This document shows, piece by piece, positions 1 to 7,266 of a DNA stretch of 64,000 nucleotides. This DNA comes from Streptomyces sulphureus DSM 40104 (GTDB lineage: Bacteria; Actinomycetota; Actinomycetes; Streptomycetales; Streptomycetaceae), in assembly GCF_000381025.1 (NCBI RefSeq), contig NZ_KB905820.1, positions 182,844-246,843 on the forward strand, in the 5' to 3' direction. Position 1 is the first letter of the stretch. Each line of letters starts with the position of its first letter. Under the pieces are notes generated by a model that saw nothing but the letters and a program-made list of their open reading frames with translations, ran no database searches and had not been told where the DNA came from. Both the position numbers and the translations under genes were made by a program.

Positions 1-694
1 CCGCGACCAGACGGTGCGCGGCGCGGTCGAACCGGACCAGTCTCATCGCGCTTTTCGGCGGAAGACCGAGCTGCGAGCGGAAACGGGCCCACAACCTCCC
101 GCGGCTCCACCCGAGTTCGGCCGCCAGGTCGTCGACCCGGACGAGTCCCCCGCTGACGACGATCCGGTTCCAGGCCCAGGCGAGCGCCGGGTCCACCGGC
201 GACCGCGCCTCGCGCCGGCGGGCGAGCAACGTCTCCGTGAACGCGAAGCGGCCCGCCCACGAGGGGATCTCGGCCAGTTGCTCACGTATCCGTGCAGCCT
301 CCCCGCCCCACAGGTCGTCGAGGGACACCAGGGAACCGGCCAGGTCGGCCGGACAGGTACCCATGACCGCGCCCGCGACCACCGGAGACAGGCGCACCTG
401 CACGCACTCGACGTCCACGCCCCACGCCCGGACCCCGCCTCCCGAGCCGGCCCCGGGCCCGCCGACGACACTGCCCCTGTACCACCGCTCGGCGCCGTCC
501 TCCACGGTGGACCCGCCCGCCCCGAACTCCAGGATCAGCATCACCGCCGCGTGCGGAACCACCCGCAGGCCGCCGGCGGACATGCCGGGGACCCGGAACC
601 CGGTCATGTCGACGCCTGGCACTCGGCTGGGCCGCTGCGGACGGACGACGTCCCACGCAGCGGGATCGTCACACGCACTCGTGAGAGTCCCCAT
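1..694 (-). CDS. AraC-family transcriptional regulator, 3' end beyond the window edge
   Basis: The minus strand is open from an ATG at 694 to the left edge, giving about 231 residues with no stop, so the C-terminus is missing. The N-terminal ~150 residues resemble the small ligand-sensing region of AraC-like activators. The visible end, with DDLAAELGWSRGRLWARFRSQ and then LGLPPKSAMRL, matches the first helix-turn-helix and linker of the AraC DNA-binding domain, where an L-G-x-x-P motif is typical. It probably regulates the divergent hydrolase at 770 or another nearby target, which is inference. The start has no strong ribosome site. A nearby hydrolase is common for this regulator type but does not identify the ligand. 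Confidence 0.72.
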   Translation of the reverse strand, partial: MGTLTSACDDPAAWDVVRPQRPSRVPGVDMTGFRVPGMSAGGLRVVPHAAVMLILEFGAGGSTVEDGAERWYRGSVVGGPGAGSGGGVRAWGVDVECVQVRLSPVVAGAVMGTCPADLAGSLVSLDDLWGGEAARIREQLAEIPSWAGRFAFTETLLARRREARSPVDPALAWAWNRIVVSGGLVRVDDLAAELGWSRGRLWARFRSQLGLPPKSAMRLVRFDRAAHRLVA

Positions 695-769
695 CACGCA
701 AGGCTAAGCGGCCCGAAGCGGGAACATTCGTCCAAGCCACCCGTGCCCACCGACGGTGACATAGGAGCC

Positions 770-1609
770 ATGACTCCTTCCGACAAGCACCCGTACGACA
801 GTGTCGCCGCCACCGGGGACGCGCTCCTCCGCCTGGACGACGGCGACCTCCACGTACGCCAGGACGGCCCTCGTGACGCCCCCGTGCTCCTGCTCGTCCA
901 CGGCTCCGCCACCTCGAACCGCTCGTGGGACGCGCTGGTTCCGCTACTGACCGCGCGCCATCGCGTCGTCCGCATCGACCTGCCGGGGCACGGTCGCTCG
1001 GCGGAACCGACCGACGCCGATTACGCGATCCCCGCGCAGGGACGCAGGATCGGCACGGCACTGGACCGGATCGGCATCGAACGCGCCCTGGCCGTCGGCC
1101 ACTCCAGCGGCGGCTACGCCGCCACCGCTCTCGCCGAGCAGCGCCCCGACCTGGTGACGGCGCTCGCCCTCATCAACACGGGCCCCGGCATGGACGCCTT
1201 GCATGCACAGGGGGACCTCGCGATCGACCCCACGCAGTGGCCACCGGCCGACGAGCAGATCCGCCGGTTCGCGAGCACCGGGTTCCGCACGGGCTACCAG
1301 GTGCCCCAGGAACTCGTCGACGACCTGCGCGGCATGACCTACCGCGCGGTCACCGCAGCGATGCAGGCGTCCACCGCCTACCTGCGCCAGCGAGCGCTCC
1401 CGGAGCGGCTGACCGTCCTCGGCAAGCCGCTGCTGGTCGTCTTCGGCGAAGAGGATCGGCGATGGCGCCCCTCTTCCGCGGCCGACTACCGTGCCGTGCG
1501 GGGCGCGACGGTCGAGTGGCTGCCCGGTGCCGGACACACGCCCATCCTGGAGGCGCCATCGCAGACGGCCGCACTCCTCCTGCCCTTCGCGGAGATCCAC
1601 ACCGCTTGA
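770..1609 (+). CDS. alpha/beta-fold hydrolase
   Basis: A 279-residue single-domain alpha/beta hydrolase, probably cytoplasmic because no signal peptide is visible. The ATG at 770 follows an AGGAG ribosome site. The open frame extends upstream, but that part overlaps the divergent regulator and looks non-coding. The oxyanion-hole region HGSATSNRSW starts at residue 44, DLPGHGRS lies at 70-77, the nucleophile elbow GHSSGG puts the catalytic serine at 112, and the acid (FGEEDRRW) and base (GAGHTP) follow near the C-terminus. All parts of the triad look intact. The substrate cannot be read from the sequence; esterase, lactonase and haloperoxidase-like members share this pattern. Confidence 0.85.
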   Translation: MTPSDKHPYDSVAATGDALLRLDDGDLHVRQDGPRDAPVLLLVHGSATSNRSWDALVPLLTARHRVVRIDLPGHGRSAEPTDADYAIPAQGRRIGTALDRIGIERALAVGHSSGGYAATALAEQRPDLVTALALINTGPGMDALHAQGDLAIDPTQWPPADEQIRRFASTGFRTGYQVPQELVDDLRGMTYRAVTAAMQASTAYLRQRALPERLTVLGKPLLVVFGEEDRRWRPSSAADYRAVRGATVEWLPGAGHTPILEAPSQTAALLLPFAEIHTA

Positions 1610-2010
1610 GCCACGAGAGCCACTCACCGGTCGGCCTCGCAGGCGTGCGGTGGGTTGCCGACCGACCGGATCGCCCGGTCGTTGGAGACCGTCCGCGACC
1701 AGCTCCTCAACGACCCGGTTTCCGCCGTCGGTTCGGGCGCCGAGATGCAGGAGCACGGCCGCGCTCTCCGCCGGCGGCCGCCGTCCTCCCTGACGCCGTG
1801 GAAAGCCCCGAACCCGCCCTCGCCGCCTCGGATCTGCACGTGGTGATGTGCCGTGCGCTGTGCACCTTTACCTGTACGCCGTGCTGAGCTGCGCTGTTGG
1901 TGGGGAGTCGAACCCCGGCGTTGCTCTTCACGCGCCAGGAGTGGGCCGGAAAACCGCCGGCCCTCGGTGTGTGCACGCCTCCGAAGCTGCTACCTGCTCC
2001 ACAGCGTCGC
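1610..2010. other. gene-poor stretch with decayed sequence
   Basis: No convincing gene is seen in these 400 bases. Short frames exist on both strands but lack ribosome sites and family motifs. Near 1899-1918 the minus strand reads like the T-arm and 3' tail of a tRNA (GGGGTTCGACTCCCCACCA), but no matching acceptor or anticodon arm lies upstream. It is at best a tRNA fragment or an old integration scar. Confidence 0.4.
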
Positions 2011-2040
2011 GATCTGCTGGACTGCTCAGTCCAGCAGATC
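2011..2040. terminator. hairpin overlapping the end of the DIP1984-family gene
   Basis: A perfect 13-base inverted repeat, GATCTGCTGGACT, with a four-base loop. On the minus strand it covers the last codons and stop of the gene ending at 2026, and its arm encodes the C-terminal DLLD plus stop. There is no T-tract, as is usual for Streptomyces hairpin terminators. Confidence 0.7.
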
Positions 2041-2496
2041 GACCTCCCAGTTCGCACGCTGGATGCGCACGTCGACCTCGCGGATCTCCCGAGCGAGCGC
2101 GTCCGCCTGACCGCGGAGCTCCGCCACCGGAAGCGCGGAAAGCATCATCAACTCGGACCGGAGCTGCCGGCCGTGCCCCCGCTCGCCCTTGCCCGCCGCC
2201 GCGTCGGCCGCTGCCGTGACCACCGAGTGACGCAGCCGCAGCACGTCCCGGCGGGCGAGGGCATCGGTGAGCGTGCCGTCCGGCTCCAACTCGACGGTGG
2301 CGTTGGTCCGGTTGATCCGCCGGATCAGCGCCTCCAGGGTGTTCAGTACCTCACCGGCCTCGGCCAACAGCTCAGCGGCGTCCTCGGCGGGCGTCTCCCC
2401 TTCCTGGTACCGCGCACTGCTGACGACGCGCGCTCGTAGCTGTTCCACACGACGCGTCGCTGCCGCACGTTCCGCCAGTGCCTCGGCAAGCTTCAC
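2026..2496 (-). CDS. DIP1984 family protein
   Basis: A 156-residue helical protein matching the DIP1984 family, a conserved small protein of unproven function in actinobacteria and firmicutes. Hallmarks are the start VKLAEALAERA, RVEQLRARVVSSARYQEGE, a central LIRRINRTN, and a C-terminal helix ending IQRANWEVDLLD. The GTG at 2496 is chosen because it follows a GGAGGGGGAGG ribosome site and gives the usual family length; the longer open frame to 2694 adds residues unlike the family. Long amphipathic helices suggest a coiled-coil or oligomer. It stands alone, ends in a hairpin, and has about 260 bases of empty sequence upstream. Confidence 0.85.
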   Translation of the reverse strand: MKLAEALAERAAATRRVEQLRARVVSSARYQEGETPAEDAAELLAEAGEVLNTLEALIRRINRTNATVELEPDGTLTDALARRDVLRLRHSVVTAAADAAAGKGERGHGRQLRSELMMLSALPVAELRGQADALAREIREVDVRIQRANWEVDLLD

Positions 2497-2758
2497 TGCC
2501 TCCCCCTCCAAGAGCTCGCACGAGTATACGAGCGCATACCGGCTCGGCACCCCGCTTTGTGCTCCACCGGAGCTTGGACCAGCCGTCTTTGAAGCGGCAT
2601 TCGACGCCAGGTACCGACGCTTGATGTCCGGCTCTGCCGGTTGGCTGTCTCTCCAGCCCCTGGCAGCAGCGTCCGAGGGGAGACGGAATTCCACGCGAGG
2701 AGTTTCGGCAGTGCGCCGTGGGTCGTCGACGGCCCGGCCGACGTGGCCGGCGACCCGC

Positions 2759-3451
2759 TCACCCCAGCGCCGCGATCACGTCCTCGGCCATGCGTGCGCT
2801 GGACGCCGGGTTCTGGCCGGTGCACAGGTTGCGGTCGCGCACGTTGAACTGCTGGTAGGCCGGACCCCCTGAGTGGACGGCGCCCCTCTCCCTCAGCCGG
2901 GCGGCGAGCAGCCACGGTGCGCCCTCTGCCGTGCCGAAGAGCCGCTCCTCCTCGTCGGTGAACGCCGCCATCTCACGGCCGGCGAAGAGCCACCTCCCTT
3001 TTGCGTCGACGGCGCTGAGCAGGGCGGCAGGTCCGTGGCAGACAGCTCCGATGACCTTTCCGGCCGCGTCCGCGGCGGTCAGCAACCGGCCGAGGTCGGC
3101 ATCCTGGAAGAGATCCACGACCGGACCGTGGCCGCCGGGGAGCACCATCGCGGCGTAGTCGTCGATGCCCACCTCGTCCAACTTCAGCAGGGGGCCGAAT
3201 GCGCGCAGCGCCTGCTCGGCCTGTGCCACGTAGCGGGCGCAGTCGGCACCGGCAAGCTCCGGGTCGGCGCTGTGCCGGTCGAGCGGCTGCAGCACTCCGC
3301 CGGGGGAAGCGAAGTCGACCGTGTGGCCGGCCTCGACGAACTTCTCGTAGGGGGCGGCCAGTTCCTCCGCCCAGTAGCCGGTCGGATAGGTCGAGCCGTC
3401 GGTGCGCTCCCAGACGTCGGCGGCGGACATGACGATCAGGATCTTGCTCAA
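2759..3451 (-). CDS. type 1 glutamine amidotransferase-like protein (DJ-1/PfpI superfamily)
   Basis: A 230-residue protein of the DJ-1/PfpI superfamily, closest to Hsp31-like class I glutamine amidotransferase-domain proteins, which act as glyoxalase III, deglycase or stress chaperone. The nucleophile elbow GAVCHGPAALL places the catalytic cysteine at 138. The N-terminus KILIVMSAA and the YWAEELAAPYEKF segment are also family features. The start is taken as TTG at 3451, after a GAGAGGAAA ribosome site, since upstream sequence is unlike the family. It diverges from the MmyB-type regulator at 3742 across 290 bases, so that regulator plausibly controls it. The enzymatic activity is inferred from family only. 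Confidence 0.85.
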   Translation of the reverse strand: MSKILIVMSAADVWERTDGSTYPTGYWAEELAAPYEKFVEAGHTVDFASPGGVLQPLDRHSADPELAGADCARYVAQAEQALRAFGPLLKLDEVGIDDYAAMVLPGGHGPVVDLFQDADLGRLLTAADAAGKVIGAVCHGPAALLSAVDAKGRWLFAGREMAAFTDEEERLFGTAEGAPWLLAARLRERGAVHSGGPAYQQFNVRDRNLCTGQNPASSARMAEDVIAALG

Positions 3452-3741
3452 TGGGTTTCCTCTCGATGGGACGGGCTCGCTGGCCTCCGCCGCGCCGTCT
3501 GCGGACTTCGCGTCCGGTGCAGAAGCGGGCGTCCGTACCGGGCAGCGGACGCAGCGGCGTTGCCCCTCCGCGCAGTCGCGCAGCACAAGAGCGGACCGCC
3601 GCAGCGAGTCGGCACACATCCACTCTGGGCCGCGCTCGGCGCCGGTGGGGCCGCATACCACGCCCTGCACAACAGCGGACCGGTGAACCTGGGACGCACA
3701 GGGCCGGCCGCAAGCCGTGGCGATCCGGGACACTGGAGCAC

Positions 3742-4626
3742 GTGGCCAGCAAGAAGCACGAACTCGCCGACTTCCTCAAACGGGCCCGCAGCCAGGGCGA
3801 TCCGTCCAGGGCCGGCCTGCCGTCGGACGGCCGCGTACGTCGTGTCCCGGGCCTGCGCCGAGAAGAGGTGGCACGCCTGGCCGGGGTGTCGACCGACTAC
3901 TACACCCGCCTCGAACAGGGCAGGAACATCACACCCTCACCGACCGTGATCGACACGCTCGGCCGCGCCCTCGCCCTCGACGAGGCAGGACGTGCCCACC
4001 TGCGCGACCTCATCGGAGCGACCGCTGCCCCGGCCCGCCGGCACCCCGTCAGCGCCCAGCGCGTACGCCCGGGCCTCCACCAGCTCCTCGACGCCCTCGA
4101 CGGCGAACCCGCCCTCGTCCTCGGCCGCCGTACCGACATCCTCGCCGCCAACCGCATGGCGCGCGCCCTGTTCGTCGACTTTGCACAACTTCCGCCCCGC
4201 GAGCGCAACTACGCGCGCTGGATGCTCCTCGACGACGACGCCCGTGCGCTCTTCACGGATTGGGAGGACCAAGCACGCGCAGCGGTCGAGAGTCTGCGTC
4301 TCGACGCCGGCCGCGACCCCGGCGACCAGGCCACCGCCGCCCTCGTCGCCGAGCTGCGAGAACGCAGTCGCGCGTTCGACGAGTGGTGGGAGCAGCATCG
4401 CGTCCATCAACGCACCCACGGCTCCAAGCGCCTCCGTCATCCCCTCGTCGGCGAACTCACCGTCCAATACGAGACGTTGACGCTTCCCGCAGACCTCGAC
4501 ACCGTCCTGTACGTCTACACCGCCGAGCCCGGCTCCCCTTCGCAACGGGCCCTCGACCTCCTCGCGAGCTGGACTCGCACCACCGGCCCCGAGCGGTCCG
4601 TGCACCACCGCGCGCCCGGCCCCTGA
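3742..4626 (+). CDS. helix-turn-helix regulator with MmyB-like ligand-binding domain
   Basis: A 294-residue regulator common in Streptomyces. The N-terminal XRE-type helix-turn-helix covers about residues 5-90, with RVPGLRREEVARLAGVSTDYY and RLEQGRNITPSPTVIDTLGRAL. The rest matches the MmyB-like ligand-binding domain: ALVLGRRTDILAANRMARAL, then NYARWMLLDDDARALF, and the C-terminal HPLVGELTVQYETL. The GTG at 3742 has a GGAG ribosome site and begins the family's usual N-terminus; earlier codons in frame look non-coding. Members usually repress a divergent oxidoreductase or stress gene, here probably the DJ-1-like gene. The ligand is unknown; fatty-acid binding has been proposed for relatives. 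Confidence 0.88.
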   Translation: MASKKHELADFLKRARSQGDPSRAGLPSDGRVRRVPGLRREEVARLAGVSTDYYTRLEQGRNITPSPTVIDTLGRALALDEAGRAHLRDLIGATAAPARRHPVSAQRVRPGLHQLLDALDGEPALVLGRRTDILAANRMARALFVDFAQLPPRERNYARWMLLDDDARALFTDWEDQARAAVESLRLDAGRDPGDQATAALVAELRERSRAFDEWWEQHRVHQRTHGSKRLRHPLVGELTVQYETLTLPADLDTVLYVYTAEPGSPSQRALDLLASWTRTTGPERSVHHRAPGP

Positions 4627-4760
4627 CGGCACCCACCCGTTGCGTGAGCCGTGATCGAGGTCGTTCGAGCAATCGGCGCCCCCGGCAACCTGTGCTCATC
4701 CGGCCGCCGTTCGGCAGCACCCGGGCGCTGAACAGACGGGGCCGGAGCGTCGGCCTTTCC

Positions 4761-5387
4761 TCACGCCGTTGCGGCGGCCGCTTCTTGCAGAGCAGCCGCC
4801 GCGCCGTCGGCGAGGGGAATCGCCGTGCCAGGAGACCGCCGTGTCGACCTCCGGCCTGGCCGGCCGACGCAGCGACTCGGGCACAGTCGGCGTTGAAGAC
4901 ACCCAGCACGGTCCGGCCGACGCTGGCGACCGCGTCACCGGTGAACAGCACGCCCGGAGCGGGCAGGTGGAGTGCGATCGACCCTTCCGTGTGCCCGGAC
5001 ACCGCGACCAGCACCGCCGTCCTCCACCCGTCGGTACACCAGGCACGGCGGTGCCGACTGCAGCGGGGGTAACGCCGCCCGGGTCGGCAGCTCGAACTCC
5101 TCCAGCTCCGGCGGCACTCCCTCCGCCTCCCCGGGATCACCGATGCCTCCAACCGGTGCGCCAGCACCTCCGCCCGTGCCGTCGGCCGGTTCGGCGGTCG
5201 AGCCCACATGGTCCTCGTGCCACTGCGTCAGCACGATCCGCCACAGCTCACCGTCGAGGGCTTTCCCGATCTCCGCCGCCTACTCCGCCATCCCGGCGTC
5301 GCTCAGCGTCAGCTCGTCGCCGTCCCGCCACAAGGCAGCATCCACGGGCCAGCGGAGCATGCGCAGCCCCCGCAGTACCTCGATCAC
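4761..5387 (-). pseudogene. decayed metallo-beta-lactamase-fold hydrolase
   Basis: Pieces of one MBL-fold hydrolase occur in order across all three minus frames. A GTG at 5387 opens an N-terminus with LWRDGDELTLSDAG, then an in-frame TAG at 5282-5280. The same frame resumes with LTQWHEDHVGST, the metal-binding H-x-[EH]-x-D-H motif, and later PPELEEFELP. A second frame carries VLAHRLEASVI and SGHTEGSIALHLPAPGVLF then TGDAV. A third frame has VDTAVSWHGDS, and the terminal LADGAAAALQEAA is back in the first frame, ending at TGA 4763-4761. Start and end share a frame, so several indels cancel out. No intact product is possible without several corrections. Confidence 0.85.
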
Positions 5388-5505
5388 ATCCCTTGCCCCG
5401 GCCCGCACAGCCGCCCTCGCGGCTACGCGATAGTTCACTGACGGCTCATCGCCGCCCACCATGAGCCTTGTTCCGCAGCGTCCTCGGCGGGACGTGCGCC
5501 CCGAG

Positions 5506-6306
5506 CTAGCCGGCCCGGCCGACGAGCAGGGAGACGTTGACGTGCTCGGGGAAGGGCTCTTCGCCCGGCAGCGCCTTTCGGATACTGGCCTCGAAGGCCG
5601 GTCGTCGATCGGCTGACGGTAGTTGCTCTGCGGGGATGGCGGAGTAGAGACCGCCGATGACTTGCTGGAAGCTCAGCTCGTCGGTGTAGGAGACGGTCGT
5701 ACTCCGCAGGTCCGAGAAGCCCGCGTTTTCGAGTGCCTGCGCGTACCGGCTCCGGTCCCGAGCCGCGGTCCCGCAGGAGGCGGTCAGTTCGGTCTCGAAG
5801 TGCCGTTCCAGGCAGTGGCGCAGGGCACGGGACCAGGCGGCGTCCTGCAGCCACAGCGGTGCCCCGTTGGCTACCACGGCGACGCCTCCGCCTCCGCCTG
5901 CGCGGAACAGCGGAAGCAGGTCCCGGAACAGCTCTTCGTGCCGCATCCAGTGAAGGGCCTGTCCGACGACGGCCATCGCGAGGGAAGGCGCCCGGCCCAG
6001 CAGTCCCGCGAGGGCAGGGACGTCGGTGTCGGCACCGAGCACCCAGGCAATGTTGCGCACTTCTCGCTCACTCGCCGCCTCCCTTGCGAGACGCAGCATG
6101 TCCGGCTCGGGGTCCATACCGATCACCGACCGGACGCGGTCGGCCAGCGGAAGGGCGAGCTGCCCCGTTCCGCATCCGATGTCCAGGACGCTGTCCTCCC
6201 ATGCCAGAGAGAAGTAGTCCTGAAGACGGTCGAGTACCCGCTCGGGATAACCGCGCCGGAACTTCGCGTAGTACTCGGCCACTTCACCACTGAACCCAAC
6301 GGTCAT
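5506..6306 (-). CDS. class I SAM-dependent methyltransferase
   Basis: A 266-residue Rossmann-fold methyltransferase. SAM-binding motif I, VLDIGCGTGQLALPLA, lies at residues 40-55; the acidic motif II, SVIGMDPEPDML, follows; VGQALHW near residue 115 resembles the post-motif region of the ubiquinone/menaquinone-type branch of the family. The N-terminus FSGEVAEYYAKFRRGYP is typical of small-molecule methyltransferases. The ATG at 6306 starts this conserved N-terminus directly. The substrate cannot be told from sequence. It lies on the same strand as the neighbouring GNAT gene but 160 bases away, so co-transcription is uncertain. Confidence 0.88.
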   Translation of the reverse strand: MTVGFSGEVAEYYAKFRRGYPERVLDRLQDYFSLAWEDSVLDIGCGTGQLALPLADRVRSVIGMDPEPDMLRLAREAASEREVRNIAWVLGADTDVPALAGLLGRAPSLAMAVVGQALHWMRHEELFRDLLPLFRAGGGGGVAVVANGAPLWLQDAAWSRALRHCLERHFETELTASCGTAARDRSRYAQALENAGFSDLRSTTVSYTDELSFQQVIGGLYSAIPAEQLPSADRRPAFEASIRKALPGEEPFPEHVNVSLLVGRAG

Positions 6307-6466
6307 GGGCGCACTATGTCGGCCGCAGGTGCACCTGGACAGCCTCGCGATCGGACGATCGCTGCGAGCGGAAACCGTTGCGGAGTGAGCCCCATAAATC
6401 GACTCGCCGTTGCTTCACTGACGCAAGTTGGAGGTGTCCCGCGCCAACGCCCTCGTCCGGGTCGGG

Positions 6467-6994
6467 TCACAGGCACTTGCGGTACCAGCGTTCCGCGTAC
6501 GTCTCGTGATTGTGCGGCGCGGTTCGTTCGTACCCGCTGCGTTCGTACAGCGACCACGCCTCTGCCAGGTCGCTCCGGGTGTCGAGCAGCATGGTGCGGG
6601 CGCCGAGCGTCCGAGCTGCGTCCTCAGCGGCCGCGAGGAGAGCCGGGCCGCCGCCGGTACCGCGTGCTTCCTTGAGTACGAAGAGCCTCTTGAGCTCAGC
6701 GGCGGCTCGTCCTGACTCCCCCTGTGCCGTGCAGCAGCCGTTGAGAAGACGCACTCCCGCCGTCCCCGCTGGCTTCCCCTCGTACCGACCGAGCAGGAGC
6801 ATCCCGGAGGGTGGCGTGAGCGTGGCGTGGTCGTTTGCTACGACGAGCTCGCGCTCCAACTCGTCGGCCGGGGTGTCCCGTTCTTCATGCGCCTGGAACC
6901 AGCGGTCGCTCACCTCCGTGTAATACGTACGCCACAGGGCGCGTGCGACGGAGGAAGCGGACGGCTCAGGGCAGACAGTCCAAGCGCTGGTCAT
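6467..6994 (-). CDS. GNAT-family N-acetyltransferase
   Basis: About 175 residues with the GNAT fold. LKRLFVLKEARGTGGGPALLAA spans the acetyl-CoA-binding motif A, where R-x-x-G-x-G/A is read as R-G-T-G-G-G, followed by helix AAEDAARTLG and then LYERSGYERT, the usual end of motif B. The start is uncertain: ATG 6994 and ATG 7003 are both possible and neither has a strong ribosome site; the frame stays open to 7123, but that extension looks non-coding. The acceptor substrate is unknown. The gene stands alone between the methyltransferase and dnaB. Confidence 0.82.
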   Translation of the reverse strand: MTSAWTVCPEPSASSVARALWRTYYTEVSDRWFQAHEERDTPADELERELVVANDHATLTPPSGMLLLGRYEGKPAGTAGVRLLNGCCTAQGESGRAAAELKRLFVLKEARGTGGGPALLAAAEDAARTLGARTMLLDTRSDLAEAWSLYERSGYERTAPHNHETYAERWYRKCL

Positions 6995-7266
6995 GACTGC
7001 CATTCTCAAGTTGCCGCAGTCGGGCGCTGCAAGCGGATTTCCCAGCCCGGGGGCACCGACTTCCTGCCATTTCTCAGGTTCGATCGCCAAGCACTGGCGC
7101 GGTGACACGGACCTGAGTCTCACAGGTCGTGACCATCACGTGCTGAGCCGTGAAGTCATGTCCCCGCCGACGTGAGCGCTGTGCTGTCGACGGCTGTTCG
7201 ACTGGAGGAGCAGAACCGCCCCTTCCGTGAAGGCGCGCCCCGGCGGGAAGCTGGTTACGAGCCCCC

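Noticed and set aside
1655..1846. Short plus-strand frame with RIARSLETVRDQLLNDP
   Set aside because: It looks protein-like for about 25 residues, but has no ribosome site, no recognised family and turns low-complexity; it could be a remnant but cannot be supported.
1895..1975. Possible tRNA on the minus strand with GGGGTTCGACTCCCCACCA
   Set aside because: The T-arm-like part has no matching acceptor or anticodon arm within 80 bases, so at most it is a fragment.
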